From positions 1 to 41,559 of the forward strand of contig NZ_JACJRQ010000061.1 of assembly GCF_014697355.1 (NCBI RefSeq): 41,559 bases of DNA, in the 5' to 3' direction. This DNA is from Nostoc calcicola FACHB-3891 (GTDB taxonomy: Bacteria > Cyanobacteriota > Cyanobacteriia > Cyanobacteriales > Nostocaceae). The notes under the pieces were generated by a model. That model was not told the DNA's origin and made no database searches. It was given only the letters and a program-made list of their open reading frames with translations. Shown in pieces: positions 33,615 through 41,559 of the stretch (position 1 is the first letter of the stretch; every line of letters starts with the position of its first letter). The position numbers were made by a program, and so were the translations under genes.

Positions 33615-34829
33615 ATGACAGAGAAATGGCTTTCTATCGTCGGTATTGGAGAAGATGGGTTACAGGGATTGAGTGCGATCGCTCTTTCCCTAGTCGAACA
33701 AGCTAAAGTAATTGTGGGAGGCGATCGCCATTTAGCAATGCTGCCTTCAGATGACCAACGTGAGAAAATAGTCTGGGCATCTCCTATCAGCACTTCTGTA
33801 GAAGAAATTATCAAGCGGCGGGGTGAATCAATCTGCGTACTTGCCAGCGGCGATCCTATGTGTTATGGCATTGGTGTCACCTTAGGGCGGCGAATTCCCA
33901 TTTCGGAAATGACAATTATCCCCGCACCTTCAACCTTCAGCCTCGCCTGTGCCAGGGTGGGATGGCCTTTAACTGAGGTGGAAACCTTGAGTTTGAATGG
34001 TCGCCCACCCTCCCTGCTCCAATCTTACATTTATCCGGGAGCTAGGCTATTGATTTTGAGTGAAGGAAAGGACACGCCCGCCATTGTTGCTGAAATTTTG
34101 ACAAATCGCGGCTACGGTAGCAGTAAAGTCACCGTCTTGGAGCGTATGGGGGGCATTCATGAAAGAATTGTGGAAGGTATCGCCGCATCTTGGAGTGAAA
34201 CTGAAATTGCCGCTTTGAATGCGATCGCAGTTCATTGTATTGCCGATGCTGGGGTTATCCCTTTACCAAGACTACCAGGATTACCAGATAACGCCTATCA
34301 CCACGATGGACAGTTAACAAAGCGTGAAGTTAGGGCAATCACCCTAGCAGCTTTAGCACCGACACCAGGAGAATTATTGTGGGATGTGGGCGCGGGTTGC
34401 GGTTCAATTTCTATTGAATGGATGCGAACTCATCCTCGGTGTCGGGCAATGGCGATCGAGCAAAATTCATCTAGACTACTATATATTGCTGATAATGCCG
34501 CCACTCTCGGTACTCCCAATCTGCAAATCATTGAAGGTAAAGCGCCCCATGCCCTCAAAGACTTGCCTACACCAGATGCCATTTTTATTGGTGGTGGGGT
34601 AACAGCAACGGGACTTTTTGATGTTTGCTGGGAAGCACTACCGCCAGGTGGACGTTTAGTGGCAAATGTTGTCACAGTAGAAGGCGAGCAAACTTTATTT
34701 CAGTGGCGCGAACGAGTCGGTGGTGATTTAACTCGTATTGCCATCCAGCGGGCAGAACCTATTGGTAAATTTTTGGGCTGGCGAGCAATGGCGCCTGTGA
34801 CGCAATGGGTAATTGTAAAGTCTAATTAA
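33615..34829 (+). CDS. cobL: Precorrin-6Y C5,15-methyltransferase (decarboxylating)
   Basis: 404 residues joining two enzymes of corrin-ring synthesis. The N-terminal CbiE-like tetrapyrrole methylase (about 1-215) has WLSIVGIGEDGLQGLSA and LASGDPMCYGIG. The C-terminal CbiT-like SAM-dependent part (about 235-404) has ELLWDVGAGCGSISIEW and AIFIGGGVTATGL. Together they methylate C5 and C15 and decarboxylate the C12 acetate. The ATG at 33615 gives a full-length protein. No other cobalamin gene or cobalamin riboswitch is seen next to it. Confidence 0.93.
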   Translation: MTEKWLSIVGIGEDGLQGLSAIALSLVEQAKVIVGGDRHLAMLPSDDQREKIVWASPISTSVEEIIKRRGESICVLASGDPMCYGIGVTLGRRIPISEMTIIPAPSTFSLACARVGWPLTEVETLSLNGRPPSLLQSYIYPGARLLILSEGKDTPAIVAEILTNRGYGSSKVTVLERMGGIHERIVEGIAASWSETEIAALNAIAVHCIADAGVIPLPRLPGLPDNAYHHDGQLTKREVRAITLAALAPTPGELLWDVGAGCGSISIEWMRTHPRCRAMAIEQNSSRLLYIADNAATLGTPNLQIIEGKAPHALKDLPTPDAIFIGGGVTATGLFDVCWEALPPGGRLVANVVTVEGEQTLFQWRERVGGDLTRIAIQRAEPIGKFLGWRAMAPVTQWVIVKSN

Positions 34830-34854
34830 GATTAATAATACGGAAGCAAATGGA

Positions 34855-34883
34855 GCATTTTGGGGAGTGTAAATCCAGTCCTG
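34855..34883 (+). ncRNA. Conserved motif upstream of infC (possible RNA element)
   Basis: GCATTTTGGGGAG (34855-34867), a 7-nt gap, then CCAGTCCTG (34875-34883). The same two blocks recur at 35658-35670 and 35684-35692, downstream of infC, with a 13-nt gap. Two exact matches of 13 and 9 bases in the same order around one gene are unlikely by chance. They may be parts of paralogous structured RNAs or repeats. Strand and function are inferred only from position. Confidence 0.3.
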
Positions 34884-35074
34884 TGAAAGGTTTGGAATAG
34901 CTTGTGATGTCTTGATACCAATTCGCATTCAAAAGCGTAATTTATAAATTTCTACTCCCTTCCCTACTCCCTAAAGTGAAAGTTACAATTTGGAAAGCAG
35001 ATTGGTATCACATAAAGCTTGTGTTACAATTTAATTGCTTGCAAAGCAAAGTATTGAACAATAAAGGGAAAAAC

Positions 35075-35566
35075 ATTATCGCAATCCAAAAGCAACAAAT
35101 TAACTCGCAAATCAAGTCACCTCAAGTGTTCCTCATCGATCATGAAAATAACAATCGTGGTCTGATCGACACAAGTGAGGCTCTACAGCTAGCGCAGAGC
35201 GTAGAACTTGACTTAGTTGTAGTCTCCGAAGGCAAAGAAGCTCCAGTAGCGAAGATCCTCAACTATGGCAAGTTTCAGTATCAAAAGAAAAAGCGTCAGA
35301 CACAGAGTGCTAGACCAACGGTAAAAGAAGTTCGGTTGCGTCCCAACGTGGGAGCCGCTGATTACAATTTACGCATCGAGCAAGCGACTCGTTGGTTGAG
35401 TAAAGGCGATTCAGTGAAATTTGTTATTCGTTTACGAGGGCGCGAAAATCAATATCGCGAACAGGCTGGAGAAATGCTAGAGCGGGTTGTAATTGCTCTA
35501 AGCGAAGTAGGTAAAGTCCACACCCTTGATAAACGCTCATTGGTTGCTCAAGTCGTTCCAGCCTAA
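35075..35566 (+). CDS. infC: Translation initiation factor IF-3, likely AUU start
   Basis: IF-3 binds the 30S subunit and checks start-codon pairing. The two halves are clear: N-domain QVFLIDHENNNRGLIDTSEA to EAPVAKILNYGKFQYQKKKR, and C-domain KEVRLRPNVGAADYNLRIEQ to the end. No ATG, GTG or TTG is well placed near the N-domain. An open frame from a GTG at 34976 adds an unrelated 33-residue head. The ATT at 35075 has AAAGGG (35063-35068) 6 nt before it and gives MIAIQKQQINSQ, a normal IF-3 start and 163 residues. E. coli infC also uses AUU for autoregulation. A TTG at 35053 is the alternative. Confidence 0.9.
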   Translation: MIAIQKQQINSQIKSPQVFLIDHENNNRGLIDTSEALQLAQSVELDLVVVSEGKEAPVAKILNYGKFQYQKKKRQTQSARPTVKEVRLRPNVGAADYNLRIEQATRWLSKGDSVKFVIRLRGRENQYREQAGEMLERVVIALSEVGKVHTLDKRSLVAQVVPA

Positions 35567-35657
35567 ATTAATTTTCCAAGGATATCTTGAACGCCCCAAG
35601 TAACCCTTAAAATTTAGATACTATGGTGTGCTGAAGCCAAAAGCCTAAGCACACAGG

Positions 35658-35692
35658 GCATTTTGGGGAGAATTCAGGAATTCCCAGTCCTG
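35658..35692 (+). ncRNA. Second copy of the infC-flanking motif
   Basis: GCATTTTGGGGAG at 35658-35670 and CCAGTCCTG at 35684-35692, in the infC 3' region ahead of the terminator. GGGGAGAATT pairs imperfectly with AATTCCC, so a local hairpin is possible. It is the partner of 34855-34883. Confidence 0.3.
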
Positions 35693-35734
35693 AGGAACTT
35701 CCAATTAAAAAAATCTCTAATATTTTAGGTAAGC

Positions 35735-35777
35735 TAACGCATCGTCAGAATTAAATAAAGACGGTGCGTTATTTTGT
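35735..35777 (+). terminator. Rho-independent terminator downstream of infC
   Basis: TAACGCATCGTC pairs with GACGGTGCGTTA (12 bp, one G-T pair) around an AT-rich loop, followed by TTTTGTT. It ends the infC transcript about 170 bp after the stop codon. Confidence 0.75.
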
Positions 35778-36289
35778 TATTGGCATTTGATATTATGTCC
35801 GGTTGAATATTTAGGGACTTTCAATGAAAAAAATATCCCATTCCTGCGGGAGCCTCCGCGAACGTGGGTTAGCACAGCTGTCATTGGTGTCAACTTAACG
35901 TCAAACCCTTGTTAAGACGTGATATTGAGTTCATGTATTTACCTGATATCTTGCACCTAACAGCAAAAACCATTAATACCCAAATAAGTGTGTTGAAACG
36001 GAGCTTGGATTTGCACAAAAACCGAAGATATCAGCAATACCAATTTGAAAAATGATTGCCCCAGATGGAATCATACAACCCAGAAGCAGAAAACAATTCT
36101 CAATCCAAAACCCAAAATCTAAAATCCAAAATGGTATAAGTTCTCTCAATCGAGTCGGATTTCTAGATTTACTCATCAAGCCGGTCATTGGTCATTGGTC
36201 GCTTTTATTACAAAGGACTAATGACTAATGACTACAGATGAGAATGGGCAGAAAATACTGAGACTGATATCAAAAGAATGGAGAATCAG
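35778..36289. other. Gene-free spacer with repeats
   Basis: It holds a GCGGGAGCCTCCGCGAACG dispersed repeat (about 35848-35866), an AATCCAAAACCCAAAATC-type repeat (about 36100-36130), and TCATTGG heptamers (about 36185-36200) mirrored by GACTAATGACTAATGAC (about 36217-36233). A minus-strand open frame at 35973-36188 is built from these repeats. I see no gene. Confidence 0.6.
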
Positions 36290-37168
36290 CTAAGCAAGTT
36301 GAAACAGGAATGTCATCAAGTCTCCTTTGCCCAAACTAATGCGATCGCCTGGTCGCAAGCGGTGACGGTTCCCCGGCAAGAGGGGCAAGTTATTGATGTA
36401 AGTGCCATTGGAACTTCCCACATCTTCAACATAGTGAGCGTCTCCTTCAACACGAATATCTGCATGAATCCGCGAGACAATTTCTGAATTGGGAAATCCT
36501 GAAACATCTATATCTGGAGGAATCCGGTCATTGGGCTTGCCAATATGAATCACAGACAGATTTTGCGGCAATTCAATCAGCATATCCGTTTGAACATGGA
36601 CTAATCGGGCATTCACCTGCTGCAATTGCGTTCTCGCAGCAGTTGGCATTGGTGGTGCTGCTGGTGCGGATACTTCGGGTTCGGGGGTTGGTGGTGGTTC
36701 CAAAGGTGGTGGTGTAGGAATACCTTGGCTAGATACCACGGGTTGAACTGCAACAGTTGGCAGTGGTGTTGGGGGGCTGTTTTCTGTAACAGATGGCTGT
36801 GGCGGAGTTACTGGAGGAGCCGCCACCGCTGTTGGTGGTAAAGATGAGGTAACAGGAGGATGGGAGTTGGCAGAAGCGCTAATTCCCAACGCATCTGGTT
36901 GTAAAAGTTCTACAAGGGGATCGGGTGAAACTAACGGTGGTACTTCCACGGACATATCAGGAGTAACTGTTGCAGCCACTGGGGCGTGAACATGTGGAAC
37001 TCCTGTTGAGTGCAAGTTATAGCCACACTGACCACAGAATGCAGCATCTGCCTGCACCGTTGCCCCACAACTGGGACAGTGAGTAGTTGCTGGTAACGGC
37101 GTATAACAAGCTTCACACTGGACAGCGCCGTCAGGATTGGGATGATTGCAATTAGGGCAGACGATCAT
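36290..37168 (-). CDS. Double zinc-ribbon and FHA domain protein
   Basis: 292 residues. Two N-terminal zinc ribbons (CPNCNHPNPDGAVQCEACY and CPSCGATVQADAAFCGQCGY, about residues 4-50) are followed by a Pro/Val-rich linker (about 60-185). The C-terminal FHA domain (about 200-292) has IHIGKPNDRIPPDIDVSGF, SRIHADIRVEGDAHYVEDV and GSSNGTYINN. FHA domains bind phosphothreonine, so it may act in Ser/Thr kinase signalling. No kinase lies nearby. The linker's codon repetition produces long spurious frames on the other strand. Confidence 0.88.
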   Translation of the reverse strand: MIVCPNCNHPNPDGAVQCEACYTPLPATTHCPSCGATVQADAAFCGQCGYNLHSTGVPHVHAPVAATVTPDMSVEVPPLVSPDPLVELLQPDALGISASANSHPPVTSSLPPTAVAAPPVTPPQPSVTENSPPTPLPTVAVQPVVSSQGIPTPPPLEPPPTPEPEVSAPAAPPMPTAARTQLQQVNARLVHVQTDMLIELPQNLSVIHIGKPNDRIPPDIDVSGFPNSEIVSRIHADIRVEGDAHYVEDVGSSNGTYINNLPLLPGNRHRLRPGDRISLGKGDLMTFLFQLA

Positions 37169-37389
37169 CGATTTTAGCCTTTGTTCAAGATCATCATAAA
37201 ATATGGTGGGATTGGCAAGCTCCAGGGGCGGCCTTAGCTTTCGATTCTAACAATTACTCCTGAAGGGACGCTCTTACGCGGGAGCAGGGGAGCAAGGAGC
37301 AGAGGGGAAAGAGGTAATTTTTCATTTTCCCCCTTGCCCCCCGCCCCCTGCCCCTCTGCTTCTTCCCATGCCCCTTTGCGTCTTCTTCT
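37169..37389. repeat. Palindromic purine/pyrimidine repeat spacer
   Basis: GGGAGCAGGGGAGCAAGGAG and AGAGGGGAAAGAGG are mirrored by CCCCTTGCCCCCCGCCCCCT and CCTCTGCTTCTTCCC. It belongs to the same class as 27199-27350. It separates pgl (downstream end) from the FHA gene start. Confidence 0.65.
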
Positions 37390-38112
37390 CTAAGGTTGGA
37401 GTTCCAAACCTGCTGCGGCATCCAGGAGCCACCAAAGTTCTCCTTGGGGCTGAATTAAACGGGATGGGTAAGTGAAGTCATCGGCTACAGGTGCAAAGAC
37501 TTGCGCCAAGGCTGGTCTTTTGTTAGCACCAGCAACCAGAAAAATCACGCTGCGAGCAGAGTTGATGAAGGGGTATGTGAAACTTATCCGCAGGCTTTCG
37601 TTTTTGTTACCCACAGTAACCAAGCGATCGCGTACTTTCAGAGCTTCTGTGTGGGGAAACAAAGATGCGGTGTGTGCATCATCACCCATCCCCAGTAATA
37701 TTACATCCAACACGGGAAACTCCGCCCCAGAAGAATTGAAAAATTCTTTTAGATGCTGTTCATATTTAGCAGCAGTCAGACCTGGGTCAGCTTCTAAAGT
37801 CGGTACAGCGTGAATGTTAGCAGCTGGGATATCAACATGATTTAGCCATGCACGACGCGTCATCAATTCATTGCTATCGGGATGATCTGGCGGTACATAA
37901 CGTTCATCACCCCAGAATATATGAATTTTATCCCAAGGCAATTTTTGATTGGCGATGGCTTCGTATAACGGCTTAGGTGTACTGCCACCTGATAAAGCGA
38001 TGGTAAATCGCCCCCGCTGCTCAATGGCAGTTTCTAACTTGGACAGAACTAATTCTAGCGCTCTTGCAACCAGCGCTGGCTGATCCGGTAGAACTTCAAC
38101 GGTTTTGTTCAT
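37390..38112 (-). CDS. pgl: 6-phosphogluconolactonase
   Basis: 240 residues. It hydrolyses 6-phosphogluconolactone in the oxidative pentose phosphate pathway, which supplies NADPH in the dark and in heterocysts. Family motifs: FTIALSGGSTPKPLYEAIA, IHIFWGDERYVPPDHPDSNE and LLGMGDDAHTASLFPHTEAL. The ATG at 38112 gives the normal length (MNKTVEVLPDQPALVARAL). It is transcribed alone; zwf is not in the window. Confidence 0.93.
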   Translation of the reverse strand: MNKTVEVLPDQPALVARALELVLSKLETAIEQRGRFTIALSGGSTPKPLYEAIANQKLPWDKIHIFWGDERYVPPDHPDSNELMTRRAWLNHVDIPAANIHAVPTLEADPGLTAAKYEQHLKEFFNSSGAEFPVLDVILLGMGDDAHTASLFPHTEALKVRDRLVTVGNKNESLRISFTYPFINSARSVIFLVAGANKRPALAQVFAPVADDFTYPSRLIQPQGELWWLLDAAAGLELQP

Positions 38113-38579
38113 AGCTTTATCATCATATTGCTGGCTTCTGGCAATACAATACCGAACTTCTTACAATCCCCCTTTTTAACTTTTGAAACATTTAACATCG
38201 TAGATTAGCTAGTTTGAATAAACTTAGACGCACCTTACCACCTTCATATGTAAGTTGTCAGTAGTCAGTCGTACTAACCACTGTCATCATTATTTTTATT
38301 GACATCCTGTTACTTCATACTTGCTTGATTGACGCCAGATGGGTAATTTTATTAAATTTTAATAATTTTTAATAAAAATAATTAATCATTTCATTTTGGG
38401 TAGTAGGGTAGCACATCTGCACTACCCTACTGAGTATTTTCAGTAGGGACAATCATATATAGGACTATGATTTGATTTCTGAAAAAATTCGGTACAACTC
38501 GAAAGCCCTGATTCTCTATTCCCTACTCTCTACTCCCCGACTAGAGAAATAATTTTAAAAATCAAATATGATTTCCATA
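38113..38579. other. 467-bp gene-free spacer
   Basis: AT-rich. It holds one palindrome, AGTAGGGTAG...CTACCCTACT (38402-38431), of the same family as the centre of the 21291-21385 element, and an ACTCCCTACTCTC-type tract near 38520-38537. I see no gene. Confidence 0.6.
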
Positions 38580-39326
38580 TTACAAATCACCCACAAATAG
38601 GGCTTCCCAGTCAGCGATCGCTTCACGTTGAGCGATTAACAATTGCTCAATTCCTTTTTGGGCTACATCTAGCAGTTGATTCAACTGACTACGGCTAAAG
38701 CTACCTTCTTCGGCTGTTCCCTGGACTTCAATGATTTCCAGATGTTGATTCATCACCACATTAAAATCTACCGTTGCAGCCACATCTTCGATATAATTTA
38801 AATCTAAAAACGGCTCTTTTTCCAGTAATCCTACGGAAATCGCTGCTATCTGTCCACACAGGGGCGATCGCTCCAATGTCCCCTGCTGCAACAATTTAGA
38901 AATAGCATGAGCCAAAGCGACAAAAGAACCTGTAATCGCTGTGGTTCTGGTTCCAGCATCAGCTTGCAACACATCAGCATCCACAGTCAGCGTATGCTCT
39001 CCCAGTGTCTCAAAATCCAATGCTGCACGTAAACTGCGTCCGATTAAACGTTGAATTTCTTGCGTCCGTCCAGATAATTTCAATAATTCCCTTTCTTGCC
39101 GTTGTTGTGTAGCAGATGGTAGCATTCGATACTCAGCAGTTAACCAGCCTTTACCTGTTCCTTCCAAAAATCTGGGAACTCCCTTGGTTACACTAACAGT
39201 ACAAAGTACCTGAGTATCACCACATCTTGCTAGCACAGAGCCGGGAGCAAAGTGGGTGAAACTGGGGTAAAAGCTGAACGGACGTAGTTCGTAGGGAAGA
39301 CGACCGTCTGGACGCTGCCAAGCCAT
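38580..39326 (-). CDS. rph: Ribonuclease PH
   Basis: 248 residues. It is a phosphorolytic 3'-5' exonuclease that trims tRNA 3' ends. Motifs: WQRPDGRLPYELRPFSFYPS, GSVLARCGDTQVLCTVSV, RSLRAALDFETLGEHTLTVD, DVLQADAGTRTTAITGSFVA and VQGTAEEGSFSRSQL. All are present at normal spacing. The ATG at 39326 gives MAWQRPDGRL, the usual start. A strong 16-bp hairpin lies about 72 bp upstream. Confidence 0.95.
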   Translation of the reverse strand: MAWQRPDGRLPYELRPFSFYPSFTHFAPGSVLARCGDTQVLCTVSVTKGVPRFLEGTGKGWLTAEYRMLPSATQQRQERELLKLSGRTQEIQRLIGRSLRAALDFETLGEHTLTVDADVLQADAGTRTTAITGSFVALAHAISKLLQQGTLERSPLCGQIAAISVGLLEKEPFLDLNYIEDVAATVDFNVVMNQHLEIIEVQGTAEEGSFSRSQLNQLLDVAQKGIEQLLIAQREAIADWEALFVGDL

Positions 39327-39397
39327 TGGAGTTGCCTCAAGATTTTTAAATCAAATACTGCTTTAAGGTTACAAGTATTGGAGCAGAAAGCCCACCA

Positions 39398-39436
39398 GTT
39401 AAACCTTGAAATCTTTTTGGGATTTCAAGGTTTAAC
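39398..39436. repeat. Perfect 16-bp hairpin upstream of rph
   Basis: GTTAAACCTTGAAATC and GATTTCAAGGTTTAAC form a perfect stem with a 7-nt TTTTTGG loop. No T-run follows on the plus strand. It could be a transcription barrier between the rph promoter and the MITE, or a repeat remnant. Confidence 0.65.
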
Positions 39437-39450
39437 CAGGACTTAGGCAA

Positions 39451-39794
39451 TAGACTTCTTGCATAAGTCGGGAAAAGGGGAAGGGGAAAGGGCAGGGCTG
39501 TTTCATTCCCCAAAGAGCTTTAAAAATCAAGGGTTCTAGCAATTAAAAATTGGTTATTTTGTTACTAACGTGCCGAGGAAATGAATTATTTTACTGATAT
39601 TGAAGTGCTTAAATGTTCATCCGATCGTTACCCTTACTTACAATTTTCTCGCTAACCATCTTGACAAATCCTGTTTGAAATGGAATGAAACAGCCCTGGG
39701 GGAAAGGGGGAAAGGTTTGGTATTTTCCCTTTCCCCAATAAAGATGAGTCCCTTTTCCCACAAGAGTGCAAAAAGCACTTTTGCAAGAGGTCTA
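39451..39794. mobile_element. MITE of the TAGACTTCTTGCA family, interrupted
   Basis: The ends match the 11408-11525 copy: TAGACTTCTTGCATAAG at the left, and a right end whose reverse complement is TAGACCTCTTGCAAAAGTGC. It is longer because a 206-bp element sits inside it (39493-39698). TA at both ends fits an IS630-type target. It encodes no protein. Confidence 0.7.
39493..39698. mobile_element. Second MITE-like element nested in the first
   Basis: CAGGGCTGTTTCATTCC at 39493-39509 is a perfect inverted copy of GGAATGAAACAGCCCTG at 39682-39698 (17 bp). The ten bases GGGGAAAGGG occur immediately on both sides and may be a target duplication, although the surrounding sequence is low-complexity. 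No open frame is present, so it is non-autonomous. The uninterrupted copy at 11408-11525 shows the original sequence at this point. Confidence 0.75.
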
Positions 39795-40016
39795 ATATAT
39801 GATTGAAAACCTTATTCTTGCGTAGTAGCGACGTTAAGAGCGTCACCCGGAGGGCATCCCGTAAGGTATTACCGCTACCTTCGTTATCTCTCGGTTTTTG
39901 TATCAAAAAGTTAAGGAATATTGCATTTAAATCAAAACCTGGAGGTAAAGCGGCAAATCAGCTGAAAGACCGTGATAGTATGCTCTCGATCAATGTGAAG
40001 ATTGGGAGATAGACCT

Positions 40017-41237
40017 TTGACACTACGGGTTGCTGTTATTGGGTCAGGTCCTGCTGGTTCATCTGCCGCACAAACACTGGCTGCCTCTGGGATTGAAACC
40101 TACTTGTTTGAGCGGAAACTAGACAATGCTAAGCCTTGCGGGGGTGCAATTCCCCTGTGTATGGTGAGTGAGTTTGATCTACCACCAGAGATTATCGATC
40201 GCCAGGTAAGGAAGATGAAAATGATTTCACCTTCCAACCGCGAGGTTGATATTAATCTGGTAAATGAAGAAGAATATATAGGAATGTGCCGCCGGGAAGT
40301 GCTAGATGGCTTTTTGCGGAATCGTGCGGCAAAACTCGGTGCAAATTTAATTAATGCCACTGTTCATAAACTCGATATACCAGCAAACAATACCGATCCC
40401 TATACCATCCATTACGTTGACCATACGGAAACTGGTGCAGAAGGTGTTGCCAAAACCTTGAAAGTGGATTTGATTATTGGCGCTGATGGGGCGAATTCCC
40501 GAGTTGCCAAAGAAATGGATGCCGGGGATTATAATTATGCGATCGCTTTCCAAGAGCGCATTCGCTTACCCGAAGACAAAATGGCATACTACAACGACCT
40601 CGCTGAAATGTATGTCGGCGATGACGTTTCTACAGATTTCTACGCGTGGGTCTTTCCCAAATATGACCACGTAGCTGTCGGTACCGGCACAATGCACGTC
40701 AATAAAGCCAGCATCAAACAGTTACAAGCTGGCATCCGCGCCCGTGCATCCCAGAAGCTGGAAGGCGGTAAAATCATTAAAGTAGAAGCGCACCCCATTC
40801 CTGAACATCCCCGTCCCCGTCGTGTTGTCGGTCGCATTGCTTTGGTGGGAGATGCTGCTGGTTACGTTACCAAGTCCTCCGGTGAAGGGATTTATTTTGC
40901 CGCTAAATCTGGGCGGATGTGTGCCGAAACAATTGTCGAAGCATCTAACAACGGTAACCGGATTCCTACAGAAGATGACCTCAAGGTTTACCTAAAGCGT
41001 TGGGATAAAAAATACGGACTCACTTACAAAGTTCTGGACATTCTGCAAACCGTATTCTATCGTTCCAACGCCACCCGCGAAGCCTTTGTGGAAATGTGCG
41101 ATGACCTCGATGTACAGCGGCTAACATTCGATAGCTATCTGTATAAAACCGTTGTCCCAGCTAATCCCATCACCCAACTGAAAATTACTGCCAAAACTAT
41201 CGCTAGTTTAATTCGCGGTAATGCTCTTGCACCCTAA
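40017..41237 (+). CDS. chlP: Geranylgeranyl reductase
   Basis: 406 residues. It reduces the geranylgeranyl chain to phytyl for chlorophyll a and tocopherol. The Rossmann FAD/NAD-binding start is LRVAVIGSGPAGSSAAQTLA. Further motifs are CGGAIPLCMVSEF, DLIIGADGANSRVAKEM and RIALVGDAAGYVTKSSGEGI. I chose the TTG at 40017, which has GGGAG about 7 nt upstream and gives MTLRVAVIG, like known cyanobacterial ChlP; an in-frame TTG at 40002 adds five residues. ORFs on the other strand are shadows. Confidence 0.95.
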   Translation: MTLRVAVIGSGPAGSSAAQTLAASGIETYLFERKLDNAKPCGGAIPLCMVSEFDLPPEIIDRQVRKMKMISPSNREVDINLVNEEEYIGMCRREVLDGFLRNRAAKLGANLINATVHKLDIPANNTDPYTIHYVDHTETGAEGVAKTLKVDLIIGADGANSRVAKEMDAGDYNYAIAFQERIRLPEDKMAYYNDLAEMYVGDDVSTDFYAWVFPKYDHVAVGTGTMHVNKASIKQLQAGIRARASQKLEGGKIIKVEAHPIPEHPRPRRVVGRIALVGDAAGYVTKSSGEGIYFAAKSGRMCAETIVEASNNGNRIPTEDDLKVYLKRWDKKYGLTYKVLDILQTVFYRSNATREAFVEMCDDLDVQRLTFDSYLYKTVVPANPITQLKITAKTIASLIRGNALAP

Positions 41238-41559
41238 GTTAATGCTGTTAGCGGTAGCGGGGCAATACTGCTCGCTTTGTGCATTTTTAACTCGGAATTG
41301 GGTTTGGGGAAAAGGTTAAAGGGTAAAGGTTAAAGGTTTTTTCTTTCCCCTTTCCCCCGCCCCTTATCCCCAAAACCCGACAAGTATTGGGTAGCAGGGC
41401 GTTTAGCCCGTGCTGAGTTCTGGGATGAGGAGCAGATAATTTATAATCAGTAGATCACAAACTTTTTCCCAAAGGGCGATCGCCAACAAATTAACCAGTA
41501 TGCTTAAGTGCTATCTGCTACTTAATGCATAAATAAAAGTTATCATTTTTTTAATATTT
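41238..41559. other. Gene-free end of window with G/C palindromic repeat
   Basis: GTTAGCGGTAGCGGGGC lies near 41248-41264. A GGGTTTGGGGAAAAGGTTAA tract is mirrored by CCCCTTATCCCCAAAACCC (about 41298-41382). A HIP1 site is at about 41477-41484. I see no gene, although a promoter for a gene beyond the window may lie in the AT-rich end. Confidence 0.6.

Noticed and set aside
33500..33640. Cobalamin riboswitch ahead of cobL
   Set aside because: The gap between the antitoxin gene and cobL is too short and lacks the conserved B12-box core.
35973..36188. 71-residue minus-strand frame after infC
   Set aside because: Mostly made of an AATCCAAAACCC-type intergenic repeat; no ribosome-binding site.
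36626..36841. Trp/Cys-rich plus-strand frame in the FHA gene
   Set aside because: A shadow of the Pro/Val-rich linker of the real minus-strand gene.

Overview
The window looks like a chromosome segment of a filamentous, probably heterocyst-forming cyanobacterium (Nostoc/Anabaena-like). This is inferred from many HIP1 sites (GCGATCGC), heptamer and palindromic intergenic repeats, chlP for chlorophyll/tocopherol phytyl tails, a long plant/cyanobacterial-type ispH, cobL, a CYP120-like P450 and a very large hybrid histidine kinase. The species cannot be named from what is visible. I found no tRNA or rRNA gene.

Layout. (1) 1-2160: the end of an unknown gene, a P-loop kinase whose C-terminus runs into a dispersed repeat, a repeat-rich spacer and a small conserved-hypothetical gene with a strong terminator. 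(2) 2174-10292: a CRISPR array (11 repeats, 10 spacers) and a divergent type III-B operon: cmr2 (short, no HD nuclease domain, GGDD intact), cmr3, cmr4, cmr5, a long cmr6 that appears fused to a Cmr1-like RAMP, and a CARF-HEPN ribonuclease. Repeat decay, repeat variants and the 5'-handle sequence all suggest the array is transcribed leftward from a leader at 2939-3370. No cas1, cas2 or cas6 is present. (3) 10293-13235: small genes (DUF1499, a membrane winged-helix-like protein, a phosphodiester glycosidase) and a MITE sitting inside an older palindrome. (4) 13236-18963: an intact, minimal Tn7-like transposon of 5,718 bp. It has 55-bp terminal inverted repeats matching at 54 of 55 positions, a perfect 5-bp target duplication (TTAAG), and only three genes: a tnsA-tnsB fusion, tnsC and a long tniQ/tnsD-like gene. 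It sits 1 bp past the stop codon of a P450 gene.

(5) 18965-41559: mostly housekeeping or conserved genes: P450, a CysQ/IMPase-like phosphatase, a 1541-residue hybrid histidine kinase, a YnfA-family protein, an ammonium transporter, an SGNH hydrolase, ispH, a methyltransferase, a RelE/ParE-type toxin-antitoxin pair, cobL, infC (best read with an AUU start), a zinc-ribbon/FHA protein, pgl, rph and chlP. Spacers between them are full of G/A-rich palindromes, STRRs and MITE-like hairpins, including one MITE inserted into another.

How the parts work together. The type III-B module can be read as a signalling-centred immune system: RNA-guided Cmr complex, Cas10 palm domain making cyclic oligoadenylate, CARF-HEPN RNase as executor. 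The Tn7-like element is self-contained and separate from the CRISPR locus. Its TniQ protein is the likely target selector, and the P450 3' end is a candidate attachment site.
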